Origin: CAXTSE01 sp964246985
GTDB taxonomy: Bacteria; Actinomycetota; Actinomycetes; Actinomycetales; Microbacteriaceae
Direction of reading: 5' to 3'
NCBI GenBank assembly: GCA_964246985.1
Contig: CAXTSE010000004.1
Coordinates: forward strand, 1-64,000
Length of the DNA stretch: 64,000 nucleotides
Shown one piece after another: positions 24,817-33,178 of this stretch (position 1 is its first letter; every line of letters starts with the position of its first letter). A program made the position numbers and the translations under genes. The notes under the pieces were generated by a model. It searched no databases. It had not been told where the DNA came from and was given only the letters and a program-made list of their open reading frames with translations.

Positions 24817-25440
24817 TCAGACGCGCGCGGCCGCGAAGTCCTCGACCGCGGCCAGTAGCGCGGCCGAGCTCGTGAAGTGGTGGGCGGCGATTCCGACGGA
24901 TGCGGCGCCGGCCACGTTCTGCGGCAGGTCGTCTGCGAAGAAGACGCGGTCGGCATCCCGGTCGTAGCTGCGCAGCAGGTTCTCGAAGACCGCGACATCG
25001 GGCTTGCGAGCGCCGTACCAGCTGGAGGTGCGGAGGTCGTCGGCGCCGATGATCTCGGCCAGCTCGGGTGCGACGACCGCGAGATGCTCGCCGAGCAGCG
25101 GTCCGTTGTTGGTCAGCAGGCTCACGTCGCCGAGCTCGGATGCCCGCTGCACGGCCGCGATCGAGTCCGGCCAGGGGGTCATCGCGGCCCGCCGCACCGC
25201 GATCCACTCCTCGGCGCCGAGCTCCGTGCCGAGGGCCGCGTTGACAGCGGCGAGGTACTCGGCGCCCGTGCGGAAGCGACCCGCCTCGGCCGCCCACTCG
25301 CCGTCCTCGTGCCACCAGCGGCGTCGCAGCTCGCCGAGCTCCATCCCGGTGAGCGCCGTCATGCCGGCCATCCGGTGGCGCCAGTCGTAGTCGTAGAGGA
25401 CGTCGTCCATGTCGAACACGAACAGCAGGGGAGAGGGCAT
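24817..25440 (-). CDS. HAD-family hydrolase
   Basis: The protein is 207 residues. HAD motif I is present as FVFDMDDVLYDYD (residues 7-19; nucleophile and acid/base Asp pair), motif II as LLTNNG near 110, and motifs III/IV as RKPDVAVF (about 145) and FFADDLPQNV (about 170). The cap is small and helical, as in subfamily I phosphatases of the YihX type. It probably dephosphorylates a sugar phosphate or a similar small molecule, but the substrate is unknown. The ATG at 25438-25440 has GGAGG 5 nt upstream. It is divergent from sua5. Confidence 0.85.
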   Translation of the reverse strand: MPSPLLFVFDMDDVLYDYDWRHRMAGMTALTGMELGELRRRWWHEDGEWAAEAGRFRTGAEYLAAVNAALGTELGAEEWIAVRRAAMTPWPDSIAAVQRASELGDVSLLTNNGPLLGEHLAVVAPELAEIIGADDLRTSSWYGARKPDVAVFENLLRSYDRDADRVFFADDLPQNVAGAASVGIAAHHFTSSAALLAAVEDFAAARV

Positions 25441-25503
25441 GGTGCCTCCAGTCTCTCCCACGCGGCCCGGCGGCGCAGACGGGGGCCTCCCTGCTCGGCG
25501 AAC

Positions 25504-25509
25504 TAGGAT
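25504..25509 (+). promoter_or_regulatory. Candidate -10 box of sua5
   Basis: TAGGAT ends 9 nt before the sua5 ATG. The short space between also holds GAGGAG (25511-25516), a strong ribosome binding site placed very close to the ATG. The transcript would have at most a few untranslated bases. Confidence 0.35.
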
Positions 25510-25518
25510 CGAGGAGTT

Positions 25519-26196
25519 ATGGCGCTCTTCGACGCCTCGGATCAGACCGAGCTGCTCACCGGTATGCGCCTCGCCCGGCAGGCTATCGGGAGGGGCGAGC
25601 TCGTCGTCATCCCCACCGACACGGTCTACGGACTCGCCGCCGACGCCTTCGCCCCGGCCGCCGTGCAGCGTCTGCTGGAGGCGAAGGGCCGCGACCGCAC
25701 GGCCCCTCCGCCGGTGCTCGTACCCGGCATCCCGACCCTCGACGCGCTCACCGAGTCGGTCCCCGACGAGGTGCGGGCGCTGGTGGCGGAGTTCTGGCCG
25801 GGCGGGCTCACCATCATCCTCCGCGCCCGGCCCACCCTCGACTGGGACCTCGGCGAGACCCGCGGCACGGTCGCCGTGCGCATGCCGAGCGATGCGATCG
25901 CGCTCGAGCTGCTCGCCGAGACGGGACCCCTCGCGGTGTCGAGCGCCAACCTGACCGGCCAGCCCGCCGCCGTCACCGCGGCGGAGGCCGAGGCGATGCT
26001 CGGCGACACGGTCGCGGTCTACCTCGACGGCGGCACCGCGGGCATCCGCTACTCGGCCGCCGAGCAGCGCGCGGGCTCGACGATCGTCGACGCGACCGCT
26101 CTCGAGCACCCGGACGGCAAGCTGCGCATCGTGCGGCACGGCGTGATCCCGGATGCCGAGATCGTCCGCGTCGTGGGGGCCGACCGGTGCGCATAG
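25519..26196 (+). CDS. L-threonylcarbamoyladenylate synthase (Sua5/YrdC/TsaC family)
   Basis: The protein is 225 residues. It uses threonine, bicarbonate and ATP to make threonylcarbamoyl-AMP for the t6A37 modification of ANN-reading tRNAs. Hallmarks are IPTDTVYGLAADAF (about 33-46), KGRDRTAPPPVLV and the SANLTGQPAAVT motif near 147. It lacks the long C-terminal Sua5 domain, so it is the short YrdC form with a tail. Genes prfA-prmC-sua5-wecA-atp in this order match the mycobacterial arrangement. The end overlaps the next gene by 10 bases. Confidence 0.92.
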   Translation: MALFDASDQTELLTGMRLARQAIGRGELVVIPTDTVYGLAADAFAPAAVQRLLEAKGRDRTAPPPVLVPGIPTLDALTESVPDEVRALVAEFWPGGLTIILRARPTLDWDLGETRGTVAVRMPSDAIALELLAETGPLAVSSANLTGQPAAVTAAEAEAMLGDTVAVYLDGGTAGIRYSAAEQRAGSTIVDATALEHPDGKLRIVRHGVIPDAEIVRVVGADRCA

Positions 26197-27467
26197 TCTT
26201 CTACATCCTCGTCGCGGTCGTCTCGGGCGCCGTGACGTTCGCGCTGTCGATCCTGATCTACAAGCTCAGCCACCGGTTCCGCCTCTACCCGCAGATCCGC
26301 GAACGCGACGTGCACACCCGTCCGACACCTCGGCTCGGCGGCATCGCGATGTTCATCGGGATCATCGCGGCGTTCGGGGTCGGGTCGCTCATCCCGCAGC
26401 TCGACCTCGTCTACTCGCGTCCGGGCCCCATCCTCGCGATCCTCGGGGCGGCGCTGCTCATCGTCGTGATCGGGGTCGTCGACGACCTCATCGACCTCGA
26501 CTGGCTCACGAAGCTCGCGGGACAGTTCATCGCCGCAGGGCTGCTGGCCTGGCAGGGTGTGCAGATCACCACCGTCCCGCTGCCCGACCTGAAGATCGTC
26601 CCGTCGCCGTTCATCTCGCTGGCGATCACCGTGTTCGTCATCGTGCTGGTGATGAACGCCGTCAACTTCATCGACGGCCTCGACGGTCTGGTCGCGGGCG
26701 TCGCGATCATCGCCAACGGCACGTTCTTCATCTACGCCTACTTCATCTCGTACGGCCCGACCGAGCAGAGCGACTACTTCAACCTCGCTCAGGTCATCAC
26801 GGCAGCGCTCATCGGCGCGTGCCTCGGCTTCCTGCCGCTCAACTGGCATCCCGCACGGCTCTTCATGGGCGACTCGGGCGCCCTGCTCATCGGCCTCCTC
26901 ATGGCGACGTCGACGGCGGCGGTCACGACGCAGCTCAATATCGAGACCACCGAGCCGCTCGGCGCGAGCGGCGTGGTGGGCGCCTTCATCCCCGTGATCC
27001 TCCCCCTGGTGATCCTCGTCATCCCGCTGCTCGACTTCGCGCTGGCGGTCATCCGCCGGCTGCGAGCGGGCAAGTCGCCGTTCAGCGCCGACCGGCTCCA
27101 CCTGCACCACCGTCTGCTCGACATGGGGCACACGCACTTCCATGCCGTCCTGATCTTCTACGGCTGGACCGCGGTCGCCTCGATCGGCGCCCTGATGTTC
27201 CTCTTCATCGACTGGTGGTGGGCACTCGCCATCACCGGGGTGGGCCTCGTCATCTGCACCGTCCTGACCCTCGCGCCGCTGAGTCGTCGCAAGGCCGTCG
27301 AGACCGCGGTGCAGAGTGCTCGCGCCGAGGACGCGGACGCGGCCCACGTCGCCCAGTACGACCCGCTCGACGCCGCTGCGGTCGCCCTCGACGTCGGCGT
27401 GGAGCCCTCGGATGCCGAGGTCGACGGTGTGCTTGAGCGGCTCCACGACCAGAAGGGCACCCCATGA
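26187..27467 (+). CDS. wecA: Undecaprenyl/decaprenyl-phosphate N-acetylglucosaminyl-1-phosphate transferase (WecA/MraY family)
   Basis: The protein is 426 residues with about ten to eleven transmembrane helices. It transfers a sugar 1-phosphate from a UDP-sugar to polyprenyl phosphate, the first step of cell-wall polymer linkage synthesis. Family motifs are RPTPRLGGIAM (about 46), the catalytic VDDLIDLDWL (about 92) and VNFIDGLDGLVAG (about 153), and the cytoplasmic HHRLLDMG (about 310). The GTG start overlaps sua5 by 10 bases. The C-terminal 60 residues are a soluble Ala/Asp/Glu tail. Its place before atp genes matches the mycobacterial rfe gene. The exact sugar is not settled by sequence. 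Confidence 0.9.
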   Translation: MRIVFYILVAVVSGAVTFALSILIYKLSHRFRLYPQIRERDVHTRPTPRLGGIAMFIGIIAAFGVGSLIPQLDLVYSRPGPILAILGAALLIVVIGVVDDLIDLDWLTKLAGQFIAAGLLAWQGVQITTVPLPDLKIVPSPFISLAITVFVIVLVMNAVNFIDGLDGLVAGVAIIANGTFFIYAYFISYGPTEQSDYFNLAQVITAALIGACLGFLPLNWHPARLFMGDSGALLIGLLMATSTAAVTTQLNIETTEPLGASGVVGAFIPVILPLVILVIPLLDFALAVIRRLRAGKSPFSADRLHLHHRLLDMGHTHFHAVLIFYGWTAVASIGALMFLFIDWWWALAITGVGLVICTVLTLAPLSRRKAVETAVQSARAEDADAAHVAQYDPLDAAAVALDVGVEPSDAEVDGVLERLHDQKGTP

Positions 27468-27925
27468 GCGTCGCCCCCCTGCTGCTGCGCGCGCTGCGCG
27501 ACGGCGGCATCTTCGCGGCGATCGTCGCGCTCATCGGCTCGGTGGTCGGCTACCTCGCCGACGGCTCGCGCGGCTTGGCGGGCGGGCTGCTGGGCGCCGG
27601 TCTCGCCGCCCTGTTCCTCGGGCTCACGGCGGTCAGCATGCTGATCGCGGCACGCGTCACCCGCGACGACCCCGGCAGCCCGGTGTACTTCGCGATCGTG
27701 CTCGCCGGGTGGTTCGTGAAGCTGCTGGTGTTCATGGGATTCGGGCTCTGGCTGCGCACGCAGGACTGGCTCAACCCCGTCACCTTCGCCGTGACGGTGA
27801 TCATCGTCGTGATGGGCTCCCTGGTGCTCGACGCCCTGGCGCTGCAGCGGTCGCGCATGCCATACGTGAGCGATATCGCGCTTCCGGGCGACGAACGTCC
27901 GTCCCGGCGGGGGTCCAAACCTTGA
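27464..27925 (+). CDS. AtpI-like membrane protein preceding the atp operon
   Basis: The protein is 153 residues with four predicted transmembrane helices (about 15-30, 37-60, 74-93, 103-123) and a basic soluble tail. A small four-helix protein immediately before atpB is found in many actinobacteria (the Rv1303 position) and is compared with AtpI, an assembly factor for the c-ring. Sequence similarity in this family is weak, so the role rests on context. The start overlaps the wecA stop (ATGA). Confidence 0.7.
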   Translation: MSVAPLLLRALRDGGIFAAIVALIGSVVGYLADGSRGLAGGLLGAGLAALFLGLTAVSMLIAARVTRDDPGSPVYFAIVLAGWFVKLLVFMGFGLWLRTQDWLNPVTFAVTVIIVVMGSLVLDALALQRSRMPYVSDIALPGDERPSRRGSKP

Positions 27926-27991
27926 TAGGGTCATAAGACCTTCCCCACGACGATCGCCGCGCGTAGACGCGCCCCGATTCAGGAGAAAGCC

Positions 27992-28822
27992 CTGCTAGCT
28001 TCAGCCTTCATCCCCCTGCTTCCGCTCGCCGACGACCCGTCGGGCGAGGGCGGCTTCTCCGGTCCCTCGCTCGAGGAGTTCTTCCCCGAGGGCGTGCTCT
28101 TCGTCGGCACCCCGTTCGAGCTCAACCGCATCATGATCATCCGCCTGATCGTGGTGACGGTGCTCATCGTCTGGCTGCTGCTCGCGACGCGCAAGATGAC
28201 CGTCGTGCCCTCGCGCGGTCAGGTCGCCAACGAGTTCATCTTCAGCTTCGTGCGCAACAACATCATCATCGAGTCCCTCGGCGAGAAGGACGGCCGGCGC
28301 TTCATGGTGCCGCTCATGACGATCTTCTTCCTCGTCATCGGGCTGAATATCACCGGCATCATCCCGTTCTTCAACATCGCGGGCACGTCGGTCATCGGCA
28401 CGCCGCTTGTGCTGGCGCTGGTGTCGTATGCGCTGTTCATCTACGCGGGCATCCGACGCCACGGCCTCAAGTACTTCAAGAACGCGGTCGCCCCGAGCGG
28501 GGTGCCCGCGGCCCTCCTGCCGGTCGTCGCGATCATCGAGATCCTGTCCACCTTCGTGGTGCGACCCGTCTCGCTCACCCTCCGACTCCTGATGAACATG
28601 GTCGCCGGCCACCTGCTGCTGGTGCTGTGCTTCTCGGCCACCAACTTCTTCTTCTTCACCGTGCTCGCCAACGGAGACCTGATCGGGCTCCTCGGCATCG
28701 GCACCATCGCCTTCGGGGCCGTGTTCACGGTGTTCGAGATCCTCGTGGCCGTCCTCCAGGCCTACGTCTTCACCTTCCTCGCCGCCGTCTACATCCAGCT
28801 CTCGCTGGCTGACGAGCACTGA
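27992..28822 (+). CDS. atpB: ATP synthase F0 subunit a, apparent CTG start
   Basis: The protein is 276 residues from the proposed start. The subunit forms the two proton half-channels beside the c-ring. The essential arginine is in VSLTLRLLMNMVAGH, and about five to six transmembrane helices are visible. The reading frame opens at 27929 and contains no ATG, GTG or TTG before 28094. The CTG at 27992 has a perfect AGGAG 6 nt upstream and starts a plausible hydrophobic N-terminus (LLASAFIPLLPLADDPSG). Starting at the GTG at 28094 would remove 34 residues and has no ribosome binding site. I prefer CTG. Confidence 0.85.
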   Translation: MLASAFIPLLPLADDPSGEGGFSGPSLEEFFPEGVLFVGTPFELNRIMIIRLIVVTVLIVWLLLATRKMTVVPSRGQVANEFIFSFVRNNIIIESLGEKDGRRFMVPLMTIFFLVIGLNITGIIPFFNIAGTSVIGTPLVLALVSYALFIYAGIRRHGLKYFKNAVAPSGVPAALLPVVAIIEILSTFVVRPVSLTLRLLMNMVAGHLLLVLCFSATNFFFFTVLANGDLIGLLGIGTIAFGAVFTVFEILVAVLQAYVFTFLAAVYIQLSLADEH

Positions 28823-28825
28823 CAC

Positions 28826-28841
28826 GCCGGCACTCGCCGGC
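28826..28841 (+). other. Hairpin between atpB and atpE
   Basis: GCCGGC (28826-28831), a 4-base loop, and GCCGGC (28836-28841) form a perfect stem just after the atpB stop and 39 bases before the atpE start. It may protect or process mRNA so that subunit c is made in excess, as needed for the ring. No T tract follows, so termination is less likely. Confidence 0.45.
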
Positions 28842-28880
28842 AACGACCAAGCCCACCCCACATAAGAAAAGGAAATCCCC

Positions 28881-29105
28881 GTGAACATCGTCGGATACCT
28901 CGTCCCCATCGCATTCGGTCTCGCCTCGATCGGCTCGGCCATCGGCGTGGGCATCGTCGTCGGCAAGACCATCGAGTCGGTCGCACGCCAGCCCGAGCTG
29001 CAGGGCCGCCTCACCGGCCTCATGTTCATCGGCATCGCGTTCACCGAGGCACTCGCGTTCATCGCGATCGCAACGGGCTTCATCCCGTTCACCGCCCCGG
29101 CCTGA
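28881..29105 (+). CDS. atpE: ATP synthase F0 subunit c
   Basis: The protein is 74 residues forming a two-helix hairpin. The proton-binding glutamate is Glu56 in GIAFTEALAF and the helix-1 glycine motif is IGSAIGVGIVVG; the polar loop has the RQPELQ signature. It forms the rotating c-ring. The GTG start has AGGAAA 5 nt upstream. The sequence has no obvious sodium-binding motif, so it should be proton-coupled. Confidence 0.97.
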   Translation: MNIVGYLVPIAFGLASIGSAIGVGIVVGKTIESVARQPELQGRLTGLMFIGIAFTEALAFIAIATGFIPFTAPA

Positions 29106-29133
29106 TCCGTCTACACCACCTAAGGAGGTCGGG

Positions 29134-29700
29134 ATGCTGAGCGCACTCCTCGCCGCAGTCCCGGAGGCAGAGGCAGCACCGAACCCGCTGCTGCCCGAGT
29201 CGTACGACATCCTGTGGTCGGCGGTCGTCTTCGTCGCGCTGCTGCTGGTCGTCGGCATCAAGGTCGTGCCGCGCCTCAACGCCTTCCTCGACGCCCGTTC
29301 CGACGCGATCGAGGGCAGCCTGAAGCGTGCGGAGGAGGCGCAGGCCGCCGCCGCCGCGACAAAGGGCGAGTACGAGGCCCAGCTGGCCGAGGCCCGTGCC
29401 GAGGCCGCGCGCATCCGCGAGCAGGCCCGTGTCGACGGCGACAAGATCATCGCCGAGAAGAAGGAGCAGGCTGTCGTCGAGGCGGCGCGGGTCACCGCGA
29501 ACGCGCAGGCGGCCATCGAGGCCGAGCGCGCCGCTGCCCTCGTCTCGCTGCGCGCCGAGGTCGGCACTCTCGCCCTCGACCTGGCATCCGGTGTCATCGG
29601 CGAGGCTCTGAACGACGACAAGAAGTCGACGGCACTCGTCGACCGCTTCCTCGCCGACCTCGAGGCGTCCGACGGCACGAAGGCGAAGGCGGGCCGCTAA
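29134..29700 (+). CDS. atpF: ATP synthase F0 subunit b
   Basis: The protein is 188 residues. One transmembrane helix (about 27-46; DILWSAVVFVALLLVVGI) is followed by a long Ala/Glu/Arg/Lys-rich helix that forms the peripheral stalk. The ATG at 29134 has AAGGAGGT, the strongest Shine-Dalgarno sequence in the operon, 5 nt upstream. The stop overlaps the atpH start (TAATG). It is separate from atpH, unlike mycobacteria where a b-type domain is fused to delta. Confidence 0.95.
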   Translation: MLSALLAAVPEAEAAPNPLLPESYDILWSAVVFVALLLVVGIKVVPRLNAFLDARSDAIEGSLKRAEEAQAAAAATKGEYEAQLAEARAEAARIREQARVDGDKIIAEKKEQAVVEAARVTANAQAAIEAERAAALVSLRAEVGTLALDLASGVIGEALNDDKKSTALVDRFLADLEASDGTKAKAGR

Positions 29701-30491
29701 TGGGCTCCGCTTCTCGGGAGGCCGTGGCCGCGGCCAAGCTCGCGCTCTCGCGCGAGTCGGGCGTCACGCTCGAGACGGGCCAGCAGCTGCTGTCGGCAGG
29801 CCGCGACATCGCGGGCTCGTCGCAGCTGCGAGCGCTCCTCGCCGACCCGTCGGTCGAGGCATCCGAGAAGTCGGGTCTCATCGGCCGCATCTTCGGCTCG
29901 CTCAGCACGTCGGCGTCCTCCCTCCTCAGCTCCGTGGTCTCGGCACGCTGGTCCAACCCCGACCAGCTGCTCGACGGCATCGAGGAGGTCGGCATCCGCG
30001 CCATCGCGTCATCGGCGGGCATGAAGTCCGACCTCGAGGCCGAGCTGTTCGCGGCTGCTCAGGCTGTCGCCAGCGACCCGGAGCTCGAGCTCGCGGTCGG
30101 GTCGACCCTCGCCGAGCCGTCCGTGAAGGCCGCGATCGTCGACCGCCTCTTCGGCTCGAAGCTGTCGCCCTCCGGCGTCGCCATCGTGCGCCACCTCGTC
30201 CAGAGCCCCCGTGGGCGCCGCATCGGCGCGCTCCTCGCCGCGGCTGCGGCGATCGTCGCCGACGAGGGCGGTCGCTTCGTGGCCACCGTCACCGCCGCCG
30301 CCCCGCTGACCGCCGCCCAGCTCACGCGCCTCAGCGCCGCGCTGTCGGCGCAGTACGGCGGCGAGCCCCGCATCCAGGTCATCGTCGATCCGTCGATCGT
30401 CGGCGGCCTGCGCGTGCAGGTGCAGGACGAGGTCGTCGACGGCACCGTCGCGGCCAGGCTCACCGACCTCCGACTCCAGCTCGCCGGCTGA
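29700..30491 (+). CDS. atpH: ATP synthase F1 subunit delta
   Basis: The protein is 263 residues, linking the stator stalk to the top of the alpha3beta3 head. The N-terminal six-helix domain is followed by the C-terminal signature FVATVTAAAPLTAAQLTRL and VDPSIVGGLRVQV. It is longer than the E. coli subunit (177), as usual for actinobacteria, but not fused to a b domain. The ATG shares its A with the atpF stop. The open frame extends upstream within atpF, but that part is shadow. Confidence 0.95.
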   Translation: MGSASREAVAAAKLALSRESGVTLETGQQLLSAGRDIAGSSQLRALLADPSVEASEKSGLIGRIFGSLSTSASSLLSSVVSARWSNPDQLLDGIEEVGIRAIASSAGMKSDLEAELFAAAQAVASDPELELAVGSTLAEPSVKAAIVDRLFGSKLSPSGVAIVRHLVQSPRGRRIGALLAAAAAIVADEGGRFVATVTAAAPLTAAQLTRLSAALSAQYGGEPRIQVIVDPSIVGGLRVQVQDEVVDGTVAARLTDLRLQLAG

Positions 30492-30538
30492 CCCGGCCCC
30501 CATCTTCACCTAGACCACCCCACCGAATAGGGAACCTC

Positions 30539-32176
30539 ATGGCAGACATCACCATCAGCCCGGACGAGATCCGCAGCGCTCTGAAGGACTTCGTCGCCGG
30601 CTACACGCCGAGCGCCGCACGCACCACCGAGGTCGGCACGGTCATCGACGCCGCCGACGGCATCGCGCACGTGGAGGGCCTCCCCGGCGTGATGGCGAAC
30701 GAGCTCCTCAAGTTCTCCGACGGCACCCTCGGCCTCGCGCTCAACCTCGACGAGAGCGAGATCGGCGTCATCGTGCTCGGCGACTTCACCGGCATCGAGG
30801 CGGGCACCGAGGTGACCCGCACGGGCGAGGTGCTCTCGGTCCCCGTGGGCGACGCCTTCCTCGGTCGCGTCGTCGACCCGCTGGGCTCGCCCATCGACGG
30901 ACTCGGCGAGATCGCCTCCGATGTGCGCCGCGCACTCGAGCTCCAGGCGCCCGGCGTCATGCAGCGCAAGAGCGTCCACGAGCCGATGCAGACAGGCATC
31001 AAGGCGATCGACGCGATGATCCCGGTCGGCCGCGGCCAGCGCCAGCTCATCATCGGCGACCGCCAGACCGGCAAGACGGCCATCGCGATCGACACGATCA
31101 TCAACCAGAAGGCCAACTGGGATTCGGGTGACACCAACAAGCAGGTGCGCTGCATCTACGTCGCCATCGGCCAGAAGGGCTCCACGATCGCGGCCGTCAA
31201 GGGCGCGCTCGAGGATGCGGGCGCCATGGAGTACACGACGATCGTCGCGGCCCCGGCCTCCGACGCCGCCGGCTTCAAGTACCTCGCCCCGTACACCGGC
31301 TCGGCCATCGGCCAGCACTGGATGTACGACGGCAAGCACGTGCTGATCATCTTCGACGACCTGTCTAAGCAGGCCGAGGCCTACCGCGCGGTCTCGCTCC
31401 TCCTGCGCCGCCCGCCGGGACGCGAGGCGTACCCCGGCGACGTGTTCTACCTGCACTCCCGTCTGCTCGAGCGCTGCGCGAAGCTGTCCGACGAGCTGGG
31501 TGCCGGATCGATGACGGGCCTGCCCATCATCGAGACCAAGGCGAACGACGTCTCGGCGTACATCCCGACCAACGTGATCTCGATCACCGACGGCCAGATC
31601 TTCCTGCAGTCCGACCTGTTCAACTCCAACCAGCGTCCCGCTGTCGACGTCGGCATCTCGGTGTCGCGCGTCGGTGGCGACGCGCAGGTGAAGTCGATCA
31701 AGAAGGTCTCGGGCACGTTGAAGCTCGAGCTGGCCCAGTACCGCTCGCTCGAGGCGTTCGCGATGTTCGCGAGCGACCTGGATGCCGCATCCCGCCGTCA
31801 GCTCTCGCGCGGCGCGCGCCTGACCGAGCTGCTCAAGCAGCCGCAGTACTCGCCGTACCCGGTCGAGGAGCAGGTCGTCTCGATCTGGGCCGGCACCAAC
31901 GGCAAGCTCGACAAGGTGCCCGTGCCCGACGTGCTGCGCTTCGAGCGCGAGCTGCTCGACTACCTCGGCCGCAACACCGAGATCCTGACGACGCTGCGCG
32001 ACACGAACGTGCTCGACGACGACACCGCGAAGGCGCTGGAGGAGGCGGTCGACAAGTTCTCGACCGAGTTCCAGACGAGCGAGGGCGGGTCGCTCGCCGG
32101 CCCCGGCACGGAGTCGTTCGAGGCGACCGAGGTCGAGGACGTCAACCAGGAGAAGATCGTGAAGAGCCGCCGCTGA
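30539..32176 (+). CDS. atpA: ATP synthase F1 subunit alpha
   Basis: The protein is 545 residues. It is the non-catalytic nucleotide-binding subunit. Walker A is GDRQTGKTAIAID (about 177) and the signature PAVDVGISVSRVG is near 370. Its C-terminus is extended by about 30 acidic residues (EGGSLAGPGTESFEATEVED) beyond the E. coli protein, a common actinobacterial trait that in mycobacteria limits ATP hydrolysis. It starts at ATG with a short leader after atpH. Confidence 0.97.
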   Translation: MADITISPDEIRSALKDFVAGYTPSAARTTEVGTVIDAADGIAHVEGLPGVMANELLKFSDGTLGLALNLDESEIGVIVLGDFTGIEAGTEVTRTGEVLSVPVGDAFLGRVVDPLGSPIDGLGEIASDVRRALELQAPGVMQRKSVHEPMQTGIKAIDAMIPVGRGQRQLIIGDRQTGKTAIAIDTIINQKANWDSGDTNKQVRCIYVAIGQKGSTIAAVKGALEDAGAMEYTTIVAAPASDAAGFKYLAPYTGSAIGQHWMYDGKHVLIIFDDLSKQAEAYRAVSLLLRRPPGREAYPGDVFYLHSRLLERCAKLSDELGAGSMTGLPIIETKANDVSAYIPTNVISITDGQIFLQSDLFNSNQRPAVDVGISVSRVGGDAQVKSIKKVSGTLKLELAQYRSLEAFAMFASDLDAASRRQLSRGARLTELLKQPQYSPYPVEEQVVSIWAGTNGKLDKVPVPDVLRFERELLDYLGRNTEILTTLRDTNVLDDDTAKALEEAVDKFSTEFQTSEGGSLAGPGTESFEATEVEDVNQEKIVKSRR

Positions 32177-32187
32177 CCCGTCGAGAC

Positions 32188-32204
32188 GCGTCGCTCCGCG
32201 ACGC
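32188..32204 (+). other. Hairpin between atpA and atpG
   Basis: GCGTCGC (32188-32194), loop TCC, GCGACGC (32198-32204) gives a 7-pair stem 12 bases after the atpA stop. The 74-base gap before atpG is the longest inside the operon's F1 part. It may set relative expression or processing. No T tract follows. Confidence 0.4.
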
Positions 32205-32250
32205 TCCTCAGGGACCGATTTCGACCTACCGATAGAAAGCAGACAGAGAC

Positions 32251-33150
32251 ATGGGAGCCCAGCTTCGGGTCTACCGGCAGAAGATCCGCTCTGCCCAGAC
32301 GACCAAGAAGATCACCCGTGCCATGGAGCTGATCGCCGCCTCGCGCATCCAGAAGGCGCAGCAGCGGGTGGCCGCCTCGGCGCCGTACGCGCGCGCCGTG
32401 ACGCGCGCCGTCTCGGCTGTCGCGACGTACTCCAACGTGGATCACATCCTCACCACCGAGCCGGAGAAGATCGAGCGCGCGGCGGTCGTCGTCTTCGCCT
32501 CGGATCGCGGCCTGGCGGGCGCGTTCAACGCGAACGTCCTCCGCGAGAGCGAGGAGCTCGGCACGCTGCTGCGCAGCCAGGGCAAGGACGTCGTCTACTA
32601 CGTCATCGGACGCCGCGCGGTGGGCTACTTCGCCTTCCGCAAGCGCGCCACCGAGCAGGCCTGGATCGGCGACACCGACAATCCGACCTTCGCCACCGCG
32701 TCCGAGATCGGCGAGGCGCTGGTCGAGCGCTTCGTGCAGCCGACGTCGGAGGGCGGGGTGGACGAGATCCACATCGTCTACAACCGCTTCGTCAGCATGC
32801 TGACGCAGACCCCCGAGGTCGTGCGCCTGCTCCCGCTCGAGGTCGTGGACGGGGTCGAGGAGCCCGGTGACACCGAGATCCTGCCGCTCTACGAGTTCGA
32901 GCCCGACGCGGACACCGTCCTGAACGCTCTGCTCCCCGTCTACATCGAGAGCCGCATCTTCAACGCGCTGCTGCAGTCGGCGGCGTCGAAGCACGCCGCG
33001 ACCCAGAAGGCGATGAAATCGGCGAGCGACAACGCCGACAAGCTCATCCGCGACTACACCCGGCTGGCGAACAACGCCCGCCAGTCCGAGATCACCCAGC
33101 AGATCTCCGAGATCGTCGGCGGCGCCGACGCACTCTCGGTCAAGAAGTAA
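32251..33150 (+). CDS. atpG: ATP synthase F1 subunit gamma
   Basis: The protein is 299 residues forming the central rotor shaft. The N-terminal coiled helix starts MGAQLRVYRQKIRSAQTTKKITRAM, and the C-terminal helix holds the conserved ARQSEITQQISEIVGG. Length and motifs are normal for the family. A GAAAGCAGAC stretch upstream of the ATG provides a modest ribosome binding site. It is followed after 28 bases by atpD. Confidence 0.97.
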   Translation: MGAQLRVYRQKIRSAQTTKKITRAMELIAASRIQKAQQRVAASAPYARAVTRAVSAVATYSNVDHILTTEPEKIERAAVVVFASDRGLAGAFNANVLRESEELGTLLRSQGKDVVYYVIGRRAVGYFAFRKRATEQAWIGDTDNPTFATASEIGEALVERFVQPTSEGGVDEIHIVYNRFVSMLTQTPEVVRLLPLEVVDGVEEPGDTEILPLYEFEPDADTVLNALLPVYIESRIFNALLQSAASKHAATQKAMKSASDNADKLIRDYTRLANNARQSEITQQISEIVGGADALSVKK

Positions 33151-33178
33151 CCCGACACAGGTCGAAGAAGGAGACCCC

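Noticed and set aside
25441..26139. N-terminal extension of the HAD hydrolase frame through sua5
   Set aside because: The extension is antisense to sua5. The HAD motif I begins right after the ATG at 25440, which has a good ribosome binding site.
29214..30491. A possible atpF-atpH fusion as in mycobacterial b-delta
   Set aside because: The long frame covers atpF in the wrong reading frame. atpF has its own stop at 29700 and atpH its own ATG there.
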